Shown piece by piece: positions 1-6,246 of a stretch of DNA of 23,074 bases (the first letter of the stretch is position 1; each line of letters starts with the position of its first letter). Made by a program: the position numbers and the translations under genes. This stretch comes from Nitrososphaera sp035547955. GTDB taxonomy: Archaea > Thermoproteota > Nitrososphaeria > Nitrososphaerales > Nitrososphaeraceae. Where the stretch lies: NCBI GenBank assembly GCA_035547955.1, contig DASZTR010000173.1, positions 1-23,074 on the forward strand, given 5' to 3'. The notes beneath the pieces are model-generated. The model searched no databases. It was not told the origin of the DNA and worked only from the letters and a program-made list of their open reading frames with translations.

Positions 1-1149
1 ACTCTTGCGTCGGCCGAGATATCCAATTACCCTTTCACAACCAAGCAGGCTAACACCGGCAACGCTCACGCGATCACGGTATGCGTCCACAAGGAGTTCG
101 GCGTGCAAGACAACCCCAAGAACTCTAGATGCATCGATGGGTGGAGGTTCATTCCGGTAGAGCTCGTCGATCTGCCGGGGTTAATCAAGGGCGCATGGGA
201 GGGAAAGGGTCTTGGCAATCAGTTCCTCTCGATAGCGGCGCAGTCAGATGCGCTGCTGCACATAGTCGACGCGTCTGGGAGCATCGACGCGTCCGGCAAG
301 ATAGCCGAGCCGGGCTCCGGCGATCCCGTGGCAGACGTTGGAGATATCGAGGAAGAGCTTGTGATGTGGTACCTAAAGCTGTTCGAGGCAAACCGCGACA
401 AGATATCGCGCAACGTCGACTCGGGTATCGAGCCGGTTGCGGCAATAACCGAGGTGTTCCGCGGCATTGGCGTGAGGGAGGATCACGTGCGGATGGCGCT
501 TGCGCAGAACAACCTTGCAAGCATCCCCTTGGACGACTTTGGGCCGCAACAGAGCAAGGACTTTTGCTGGAGCCTTCGAGACATCTCAAAGCCTACGCTT
601 ATTGTAGCAAACAAGGTCGACCTTCCGACTGCAACTGACAACTTTCGCCGGCTGCGCGAAGAGTACAAGGATATGATAGTCGTACCGTCTAGCGCGGACG
701 CCGAGCTGACCCTGCGGCGCGCCGAAAGTCGCGGGCTCATACGGTACATACCCGGCGACGAGCGCTTTGAGATAAACGAGCAAACGCCCCTCAACGACAA
801 GCAAAAATGGGCCCTCAACTTTATCAGAAAGGATATACTCGGCGAGTACATGCGCACTGGCGTCCAGTTTGCGATAAACGTCTCCGTGTTCAAGCTGCTA
901 AAGATGAATGCAGTCTATCCTGTGGCAGACGCAAAAAAGATGTCGGACAAGCATGGAAACGTCCTGCCTGACGTCTACCTGATGCGCTCCGGCTCTACTG
1001 TGGAGGACTTGGCTTCTGCAATACACAGCGAGCTCGCCAAGGGCCTGCTTTACGCGCTAGACGCCCGCGATGGCTTGCACCTACCAACCAACTACCACCT
1101 AAAAGACAGAGACGTGCTCTCAATAATATCGGCAAAGAAAAAGAAATGA
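1..1149 (+). CDS. YchF/Obg-related GTP-binding protein with TGS domain (5' end missing)
   Basis: The reading frame is open from the first base, so the start and the G1 (P-loop) motif lie upstream. The visible part begins with the switch I-like AEISNYPFTT typical of YchF proteins. It has a G3 motif DLPGL followed by IKGAWEGKGLGN (about residues 54-70) and a G4 motif NKVD (about residue 205). The C-terminal ~80 residues form a TGS domain (VYPVADAKK...VLPDVYLMRSGSTVEDL). YchF/Obg-family GTPases bind ribosomes and act in translation or stress control in the cytoplasm. Canonical YchF/OLA1 has NxxE and prefers ATP; the NKVD here predicts GTP, as in the archaeal branch of COG0012. The stop overlaps the next start (ATGA), so the two genes are probably translationally coupled. 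The family is sure; the exact role is not. Confidence 0.92.
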   Translation, partial: TLASAEISNYPFTTKQANTGNAHAITVCVHKEFGVQDNPKNSRCIDGWRFIPVELVDLPGLIKGAWEGKGLGNQFLSIAAQSDALLHIVDASGSIDASGKIAEPGSGDPVADVGDIEEELVMWYLKLFEANRDKISRNVDSGIEPVAAITEVFRGIGVREDHVRMALAQNNLASIPLDDFGPQQSKDFCWSLRDISKPTLIVANKVDLPTATDNFRRLREEYKDMIVVPSSADAELTLRRAESRGLIRYIPGDERFEINEQTPLNDKQKWALNFIRKDILGEYMRTGVQFAINVSVFKLLKMNAVYPVADAKKMSDKHGNVLPDVYLMRSGSTVEDLASAIHSELAKGLLYALDARDGLHLPTNYHLKDRDVLSIISAKKKK

Positions 1150-1391
1150 GCAACAATAACAATAACAAAAAACAGGCGCTTTTGCAGGAAATCACCGATA
1201 TGCTGAGGAAAAACCCTGCGAAGTCCTACTCCAGGGAGGAAATCTTAAACCTGCTTGCCGAAAGAAAAAGCGACTCCGAGGTGGAGATGTTGCTGGCCGA
1301 GCTCGAAGTCGCCAGCTCCACGAAAGAATCAAAATCAGACGTGTACGCAACATGCAGAGGCGGGACCGTCTACTACAAGTGGAACTGGTGA
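1146..1391 (+). CDS. Small winged-helix-like protein, 81 aa, function unknown
   Basis: The start ATG overlaps the upstream GTPase stop by four bases, and the next gene starts 6 bases after this stop, so it is the middle gene of a three-gene unit. After an Asn-rich N-terminus (SNNNNN, encoded by AAC/AAT repeats), residues 13-55 read as three helices (LLQEITDMLRKN, SREEILNLLAE, SEVEMLLAELEV). They are followed by a hairpin-like end (DVYATCRGGTVYYKW), which fits a small winged helix. I do not recognise a named family. A DNA- or RNA-binding role is inferred from the fold only. Its reality is supported by operon spacing and codon usage matching its neighbours. Confidence 0.7.
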   Translation: MSNNNNNKKQALLQEITDMLRKNPAKSYSREEILNLLAERKSDSEVEMLLAELEVASSTKESKSDVYATCRGGTVYYKWNW

Positions 1392-1397
1392 CGGAAC

Positions 1398-2507
1398 GTG
1401 GTCCGGAAAGCAAAGGGTGATGATGAAGTAGATGATTGTTATTCTCATCATCACCGGACAAAAGAATTTCTAGAACTGCTGGCAAAGTCACCCGGCTTTT
1501 TATCCGGACAGGCACTTGCAAAAAAAGCAGGGATGTCTAGGAGCGCGGTGTGGAAGCAGGTGCACAGGTTGCGCAAGTGTGGCTATCATATCGAATCGCT
1601 GCACGGCACGGGCTACAGGCTGGCTGGCGGCACGACACACCCTGTGCCGTGGGAGCTCGCCAAGATCCTAAAGACGTCGTTTGTCGGGAGGGGTATAGTG
1701 GTCTACCGCGACAACGTCGACTCGACGCAGAAAATTGCAATTGCACTCGCAGAAAAAAAACATGCTAGAGGAGATGATGACAATATCCACGGTGCAGTGG
1801 TAATGGCAGAGCAGCAGAACAACGGCCGCGGGCGGATGAAGAGAAGATGGCTCTCCCCGCGTGGAGGCATATGGGTGTCTGTCGTGCTAAAGCCGTCGAT
1901 ACCGACCGCCGCAAGCACGATTCTGCCGTTTGTGGCAGCTCTTGCAGTGTGCGACGCGGTGCGGCAGGAGACGGGCCTATTGGCGACGCTAAAGTGGCCA
2001 AACGACGTGCTGGTGGACGGCAAAAAAGTAGCCGGCATACTGCTCGACTTGAGCGCCGAAGCAGAGACTGTCAACTACGCGGTCATAGGGATCGGGATAA
2101 ATACAAACGTTGACACGTCCCGGCTAACATTTGAATGCAGCAATGATTATGACGACGATGACAGGAAGGGCAGGCCTGCCATTACTTCATTAAAAGAGGA
2201 GCTTGGAGGACGCGCCGTCAACCGCCTAGAATTTGCTAAGCTCCTTTTTGAAAACTTGGAGCGGTTTTACGTCATGCTGGAGAGCGGCGGGCCGGAGAAA
2301 ATAATTGCAGAGTGGCGCCGGCGGTCTAATATGTTTGGCAAAAAAGTGTCAGTCGTGCAGGCGGCGACTCCGCAGAAGGGTAAGGACGCTTCCGCAGTAG
2401 AAGGCGTCGTGGCTGACATCAACGCCGACGGCTCGCTGTCGATAAAGACTGAGTCCGGCGAAAACGTAAATGTAGTGTCCGGCGATGTGCGCGTCTTTAG
2501 CTATTGA
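1398..2507 (+). CDS. birA: Biotin--[acetyl-CoA-carboxylase] ligase with N-terminal HTH
   Basis: It makes biotinoyl-AMP and transfers biotin to the carrier lysine of biotin-dependent carboxylases; the acetyl/propionyl-CoA carboxylase of the archaeal hydroxypropionate/hydroxybutyrate cycle is the likely substrate. The GTG start lies 6 bases after the previous stop. Residues 34-75 are a BirA-type winged HTH (GQALAKKAGMSRSAVWKQV). The ligase domain shows DSTQ (108-111), GRGRMKRRW (143-151, biotin/ATP loop), KWPNDV (199-204), the lysine-containing KKVAGIL (209-215) and GIGINTN (231-237). The C-terminal SH3-like domain spans about 312-366. The HTH suggests it may also act as a biotin-responsive repressor. 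Low-complexity D/N/H-rich inserts occur at residues 8-19, 126-129 and 249-255. Its 3' end overlaps the convergent glycerate kinase by 11 bases. Confidence 0.95.
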   Translation: MVRKAKGDDEVDDCYSHHHRTKEFLELLAKSPGFLSGQALAKKAGMSRSAVWKQVHRLRKCGYHIESLHGTGYRLAGGTTHPVPWELAKILKTSFVGRGIVVYRDNVDSTQKIAIALAEKKHARGDDDNIHGAVVMAEQQNNGRGRMKRRWLSPRGGIWVSVVLKPSIPTAASTILPFVAALAVCDAVRQETGLLATLKWPNDVLVDGKKVAGILLDLSAEAETVNYAVIGIGINTNVDTSRLTFECSNDYDDDDRKGRPAITSLKEELGGRAVNRLEFAKLLFENLERFYVMLESGGPEKIIAEWRRRSNMFGKKVSVVQAATPQKGKDASAVEGVVADINADGSLSIKTESGENVNVVSGDVRVFSY

Positions 2508-3864
2508 GTCGCAGGGCTATTGCAATGTCGTTCACGTTTGTCCCTGTATAGCCTGTGAACACCAGCGACTTTGTCTTTTTGAGTGCGTGATAGCTGTCGT
2601 GCCTGCGCAGGTAGCGCTGCGCGTCTGCCCTGCCCACAAAGCCGATAGACTTTGCTGAAACTATGGCGCCGGCGGCATCGGAATTGCCGTCGATGCCGTC
2701 CGTTCCGACAAACGCAATAACAATAGTGTTTTTTGTAACCGGATCCTCTTCTAGGTTAAGGGCGCATGCAAGGGCCGCCTCTTGGTTCCTTCCACCTTTG
2801 CCGGACGGCGAATTTCCTAACATCACAGTTGTTTCGCCGCCTGCGACCAGTGCAAATGGTCCGCTCCTGCTAGACGCAACCCGTGCGATAAACTTGCCAA
2901 AGTTCTTTGCTTCGCCCCCAAATTCTGACCCGAGACTTTCGACCGTAGGCACTCGTCGCGCAAGGTACCTCGCAGCGCCCTCGCATGCGGCTTGGTTGTT
3001 TCCTATCAGGACGTTTTTTACGCGGCGGAACAGGAGGTCGCCCGGCTTGGGTGTGTCTGCCACCTTGCCTTCTACCCCATTTTCAAGGTACCTCGCGACC
3101 CTCGCGTTTCTGATTCCGTATCTCATGACTACCTCTAGCGCGTCGCTAAAGGTAGTCGGGTCTGGAAAAGTAGGCCCTGACGCAATGACTGCAAGGTCGT
3201 CGCCGACTACGTCTGACAGTATGAGGGAGACCACTCGGCACTTGGCGCGCCTTGCTAGTTGCCCGCCCTTGACCGAAGATAGATGCTTCCTTACAGCGTT
3301 TATCTCGTAGATGGACGCGCCGGATGCAAGCAGGCTTTTTGTGACCTGCTGTATGTCTAAAAGCGATACGCCCTCTGCAGGGAGCGGCAAAAGCGCCGAC
3401 CCTCCACCAGATATCAGGATTATCGCAAGGTCATCCTTGTTTGCTTCTTTTTCAAGCACGCCTGCAATCTTTAATGCCCCTCTGACTCCGCGCTCGTCAG
3501 GAACTGGATGCGAAGCACGAGTTATTGAAATACTATCGTCGATAGCTGCGGGATGACGCGCCCCTCTTGGAATATTTATTGCGCCTCCCTTTATCCTTCC
3601 CTTCAATATTTTAGACAGAGCCGCTGCCATCGGCGCAGCTGCCTTGCCTGCGCCGACAACGTAAACGTCCTTAAAATCACTATAATCTATCTCAAAAGAC
3701 TTGCCATAAATGTCAGAAAATACGAGCGAGTTCTTGCCTGCCTTGACTGCATCCATTACGAGCATGCCCGGCTCGACGGTTTTTATCGCGGCGTCGATAG
3801 CGCCAAGAACAACCCTGGCTCCCCTCCCGTATGCCTTTTCTAGGTCAGTGCAGTTTTTTATCAA
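2497..3864 (-). CDS. Glycerate 2-kinase (MOFRL family)
   Basis: 455 residues, the usual length for archaeal GckA/GarK-type glycerate kinases (COG2379), which phosphorylate D-glycerate to 2-phosphoglycerate in the cytoplasm. Visible signatures are VVGAGKAAAPMA (69-80), ISGGGSALLPLPAEG (151-165), SSVKGGQLA (196-204) and LSDVVGDDLAVIASGPT (216-232). The C-terminal MOFRL half contains GGETTV (342-347), GGRNQEAAL (357-365) and GTDGIDGNSDAAGA (387-400). The start is TTG; no in-frame ATG fits better, and a TATA-like element lies about 40 bases upstream. It feeds lower glycolysis/gluconeogenesis, whose 3-phosphoglycerate is also the acceptor used by the mannosylglycerate synthase nearby; that link is inference. 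It is divergent from the tandem PRC-barrel-like gene. Confidence 0.93.
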   Translation of the reverse strand: MIKNCTDLEKAYGRGARVVLGAIDAAIKTVEPGMLVMDAVKAGKNSLVFSDIYGKSFEIDYSDFKDVYVVGAGKAAAPMAAALSKILKGRIKGGAINIPRGARHPAAIDDSISITRASHPVPDERGVRGALKIAGVLEKEANKDDLAIILISGGGSALLPLPAEGVSLLDIQQVTKSLLASGASIYEINAVRKHLSSVKGGQLARRAKCRVVSLILSDVVGDDLAVIASGPTFPDPTTFSDALEVVMRYGIRNARVARYLENGVEGKVADTPKPGDLLFRRVKNVLIGNNQAACEGAARYLARRVPTVESLGSEFGGEAKNFGKFIARVASSRSGPFALVAGGETTVMLGNSPSGKGGRNQEAALACALNLEEDPVTKNTIVIAFVGTDGIDGNSDAAGAIVSAKSIGFVGRADAQRYLRRHDSYHALKKTKSLVFTGYTGTNVNDIAIALRLNS

Positions 3865-3891
3865 CCGGCGAATAGTTCAATACTTCTTTTA

Positions 3892-3908
3892 CTATTTCTT
3901 ATTTATTG
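3892..3908 (-). promoter_or_regulatory. Putative promoter of the glycerate kinase gene with AGAAATAG element
   Basis: Read on the minus strand, an AT-rich TATA-like segment (rc of 3901-3908, AATAAAT) is followed directly by AGAAATAG (3892-3899). Transcription would begin near 3879, about 15 bases before the TTG start. The same octamer recurs in the divergent promoter. Confidence 0.4.
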
Positions 3909-3978
3909 CCCTACACATAAGCAGAAACGCACTAGAGCGGGGGAACTTGTTGGATGCATACGCATCAAGCCTGCTTGT

Positions 3979-4014
3979 AGATATATAGACGCTATTTCTA
4001 TCAAACAGAAATAG
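3979..4014 (+). promoter_or_regulatory. TATA box and dyad operator upstream of the tandem-repeat gene
   Basis: A good archaeal TATA box, AGATATATAG, lies at 3979-3988. Immediately downstream is a perfect 8-bp inverted repeat, CTATTTCT (3992-3999) and AGAAATAG (4007-4014), with a 7-base spacer. With a TATA-to-start distance of about 25 bases, the dyad would cover the transcription start, the usual place for an archaeal repressor site. Confidence 0.5.
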
Positions 4015-4046
4015 TTGGAGGCGCAACATATAGACGGTAAAAACAC

Positions 4047-4601
4047 ATGGTGTCTGGAAAATATTTCAACAAAGGCGTAAAGGCGCTTGATTCTCCACAC
4101 ATTGGCTACGTAGTGAGGGAAACAGCTGACAAGATAGTAGTATTTGGCGGAGGTGACGACAGGTACGATATCCCAAAGGACAAGATCCGCTTTGCCGCAG
4201 CCAATGTGCTGGTTGACCTGCCGTTTTACGAAATAGCAAAGAATTACAAGGTGAGCAGGAACGAGCCGCTGCCGACTGACAAAGAACACGTCCATGCTAT
4301 CGATTTACCTGAGGCGATGGATTTGGCGGCATACGAAGGCAAGTATCCTCGCTCGCTGTTCAACAAGGGCGTCAGGACGCAAGACGAAGAACACGTCGGC
4401 CATGTAATGAAGGAGACTGACGACAAGGTGGTGGTGTGGGGCCATTATGACTGGCGTTTTGATGTCCCAAAGTCAAAGATAATCGCAGTTGGCAGAAACA
4501 TCATCTTGGGGATGGACTATAAGGATGTGTTTAAGTACAAAGTCGACAGGAATGCACCGTTGCCGACAGGAGAACCGGTCGACAAAATCGCAGAAGGATG
4601 A
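4047..4601 (+). CDS. Tandem-duplicated PRC-barrel-like protein, 184 aa
   Basis: The protein consists of two copies of the same ~70-residue unit, residues 6-77 and 104-174. Matching landmarks are FNKGVKALD/FNKGVRTQD, HIGYVVRETADKIVVFG/HVGHVMKETDDKVVVWG, YDIPKDKI/FDVPKSKI and VSRNEPLPT/VDRNAPLPT. A linker of about 26 residues joins them. The short beta-strand pattern with a G-x-V...D-K-(I/V)-V-V...(I/V)PK core resembles PRC-barrel domains, which often bind RNA or protein partners. No signal peptide or membrane segment is present, so it should be cytosolic. The ATG start follows a TATA box and dyad operator, suggesting regulated expression. Function is unknown; the duplication is certain, the fold assignment moderate. 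Confidence 0.8.
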   Translation: MVSGKYFNKGVKALDSPHIGYVVRETADKIVVFGGGDDRYDIPKDKIRFAAANVLVDLPFYEIAKNYKVSRNEPLPTDKEHVHAIDLPEAMDLAAYEGKYPRSLFNKGVRTQDEEHVGHVMKETDDKVVVWGHYDWRFDVPKSKIIAVGRNIILGMDYKDVFKYKVDRNAPLPTGEPVDKIAEG

Positions 4602-4605
4602 GCTC

Positions 4606-4848
4606 TCATCCTTTCTTTATTGTGTATAGAGTAAAGTCGCATTCTTCGCAACTATAATACAGGCTGTCAAAGTCAGAGCATAGCACCATCGAGCCGTGGC
4701 ATCGCGGGCATTCGATGTCTTGCTCCAGTAGTGCCACGTTTTCTTCTTCTACTACTTCTTCCTCTTCTAATCCTTTTACCTTGAGCTCTTCAAGCTTGGT
4801 CTCTGATGTCGTCGACTTTGCCACAAAGCTTGTTTGTCTGTGCCGCAT
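4606..4848 (-). CDS. Small acidic zinc-ribbon protein, 80 aa
   Basis: Residues 29-42 are a Glu/Val-rich acidic stretch. The C-terminal part carries two CxxC knuckles, CPRC (47-50) and CEEC (67-70), separated by 16 residues with YYS before the second pair. This is a one-zinc ribbon like those in transcription or replication accessory proteins. The N-terminal 28 residues are basic and polar (MRHRQTSFVAKS). It converges with the tandem PRC-barrel-like gene, with 4 bases between the stops, and lies about 60 bases downstream of the mannosylglycerate synthase gene on the same strand. No convincing TATA box precedes it, so it may be read through from that gene. The precise function is not recognisable. 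Confidence 0.72.
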   Translation of the reverse strand: MRHRQTSFVAKSTTSETKLEELKVKGLEEEEVVEEENVALLEQDIECPRCHGSMVLCSDFDSLYYSCEECDFTLYTIKKG

Positions 4849-4869
4849 TTAAAAGACATAGAACACCAC

Positions 4870-4890
4870 GGGAAGAGGGGGAGGAGGGAG
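4870..4890. other. Polypurine/polypyrimidine tract between two minus-strand genes
   Basis: All 21 bases are purines on the plus strand (pyrimidines on the minus strand). The tract sits 20-40 bases after the stop of the mannosylglycerate synthase gene. A pyrimidine-rich minus-strand RNA here could help termination or precede the zinc-ribbon gene's leader. Neither role is shown by the sequence alone. Confidence 0.4.
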
Positions 4891-4911
4891 CCCTCTCTCG
4901 CTTTGTACCTC

Positions 4912-6120
4912 TTACTTTAGCCCGCCGTACCTGAAAAAGGTCTCCGCCTTTTCCCTCAGGCCTTTTGCAAATTCCTCTATCGGGATGGTGCTTATCGGCT
5001 CTATGACTGGATATTTTTTGTGGTAGTCCAGCGGTTTTTTGCGGCCTTTTGTGCCAGAGATGTGCGCTATCTGATCGTCCAACGACTCTTGCAGGTCAGG
5101 TGGGCATATCTTGCTTCCAGCTATCGTCGCAAGAGCCGCTTCGAGCATCTCGTTCAGGTGCGACTTGCCCTTGTCCTCGTGAAAGTGCGGGTTGCGCGTC
5201 TCTATCTGGAATATCTCCACACCTTTTTCTATGGCGCTAGGGTAATTCGACGGCAAGAGACCGCCGAAATTTTCAAAAATATCGACAATCTCGTACGGCT
5301 CTATCGAATAGCCGCTAGAGTAGTGGAGGCACTCTGCGAGGGGCATTGAGAGCGCGTGCTCGCCAGAGTTTCCGGTCTTTATCACTTCTGTCTCAAATCC
5401 GGTTATCCCGGAAAGCATCGAGTTGAGGTTCTTGTTAGTGACTTCTGATACCCTGCCCCACTTTGAGAACTGGAGCGAGTTGTTGCGCACTTTGGGCTTG
5501 AAGACCCATGAGACGCGTATGTTGCTGTACGGAGTTGCCGCCAGGCCAAAGCCGGCAGCAAATATCTTGACGTACTCATTGACCGCGCCGGGGACATAGT
5601 TGTCGCTGTCGATAAAGCCGACATAATCCTTCTGGTACATCTTGGCTATCAGCATGCCGATGACCATCCCTTCGGCTTTTCCGTTCCTCACGTTTCCGTC
5701 AGGCGCAAGTATGGAATCATAGCCGAGCTTTTTGAAAAGGTCGCCGAGCGCCGGGTCGCGCTGGTACAACACTACCATGCGCTTGTCCATAAACCGGATA
5801 AGCTGCCTCACAGTCTCAGCCTCCATAGTGAACCTGTCCACGGGGGTCCTTGGGCTGTTTGATACTATTATGACGAGGCACTCGTTTGGTATGCCTGAGA
5901 GCACACCTTCGAGCAGCTTTAGTTTCTCGTCCTTGACTGGCACCACTATTGCCATATCATGAAGTATGTTGGATATCTCGTCATAGTCGAATTTCTTTAT
6001 CGTCTGGTGGGAAGTGAGAAACCCCTTGGACTTGCCCGAATCCAGCTCGTAGATCCTCTGCACCCCGTGGATGCTTACGGCACCGAGCCTCTCTGTGTAC
6101 CGGGGAAAGTCCAGTTTCAT
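4912..6120 (-). CDS. mpgS: Mannosyl-3-phosphoglycerate synthase
   Basis: This GT55 enzyme transfers mannose from GDP-mannose to 3-phosphoglycerate, the first step in making the compatible solute mannosylglycerate. The ATG at 6118-6120 was chosen over the upstream in-frame TTG (6136-6138). It gives MKLDFPRYTERLGAVSIH, with the same eight-residue lead as the thermococcal enzyme as I recall it. A TATA-like element lies about 40 bases upstream. Family landmarks are VRNGKAEGM (144-152), the metal-binding IDSDNYVPGAVNEY (170-183), KWGRVSE, TGNSGEHA, GYSIEPYEIVDIFE and the C-terminal ETRNPHFHEDKGKSH. The length of 402 residues is normal. The partner phosphatase (mpgP, HAD family) is not in the window. 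The gene is divergent from a glycoside hydrolase. Confidence 0.95.
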   Translation of the reverse strand: MKLDFPRYTERLGAVSIHGVQRIYELDSGKSKGFLTSHQTIKKFDYDEISNILHDMAIVVPVKDEKLKLLEGVLSGIPNECLVIIVSNSPRTPVDRFTMEAETVRQLIRFMDKRMVVLYQRDPALGDLFKKLGYDSILAPDGNVRNGKAEGMVIGMLIAKMYQKDYVGFIDSDNYVPGAVNEYVKIFAAGFGLAATPYSNIRVSWVFKPKVRNNSLQFSKWGRVSEVTNKNLNSMLSGITGFETEVIKTGNSGEHALSMPLAECLHYSSGYSIEPYEIVDIFENFGGLLPSNYPSAIEKGVEIFQIETRNPHFHEDKGKSHLNEMLEAALATIAGSKICPPDLQESLDDQIAHISGTKGRKKPLDYHKKYPVIEPISTIPIEEFAKGLREKAETFFRYGGLK

Positions 6121-6154
6121 AATGTATGATTCAAGCAAGCGTATGGGTTTATTC

Positions 6155-6174
6155 TTTAAAATTGTTATGCAATT
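6155..6174 (-). promoter_or_regulatory. Promoter of mpgS with overlapping dyad
   Basis: On the minus strand, TTTTAAAG (rc of 6155-6162) is a TATA-like box about 38 bases before the chosen ATG. An inverted repeat AATTG-N5-CAATT (6160-6174) overlaps its upstream edge, where BRE contacts or a repressor would sit. Confidence 0.4.
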
Positions 6175-6200
6175 CTAGCCGAGTATCCGAAAAAGGTTTC

Positions 6201-6208
6201 AAATATAC
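6201..6208 (+). promoter_or_regulatory. TATA box of the glycoside hydrolase gene
   Basis: AAATATAC is a TATA-like box whose expected start point (about 6229) lies downstream of an in-frame GTG at 6211 but upstream of the ATG at 6247. It therefore supports the ATG as the true start. Confidence 0.45.
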
Positions 6209-6246
6209 GTGTGTGTCCATGCACCCCAAGAAGGACGCATATAGCA

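Noticed and set aside
2663..3310. Long plus-strand open frames antisense to the glycerate kinase
   Set aside because: They mirror the codon usage of the kinase, whose motifs are unambiguous; no family is recognisable in them.
4027..4036. Second TATA-like box before the tandem-repeat gene
   Set aside because: It is only about 17 bases from the ATG, so transcription would begin inside the coding sequence.
6211..6246. GTG start 12 codons upstream for the glycoside hydrolase
   Set aside because: It lies upstream of the start point expected from the TATA box at 6201-6208; the ATG at 6247 fits better.
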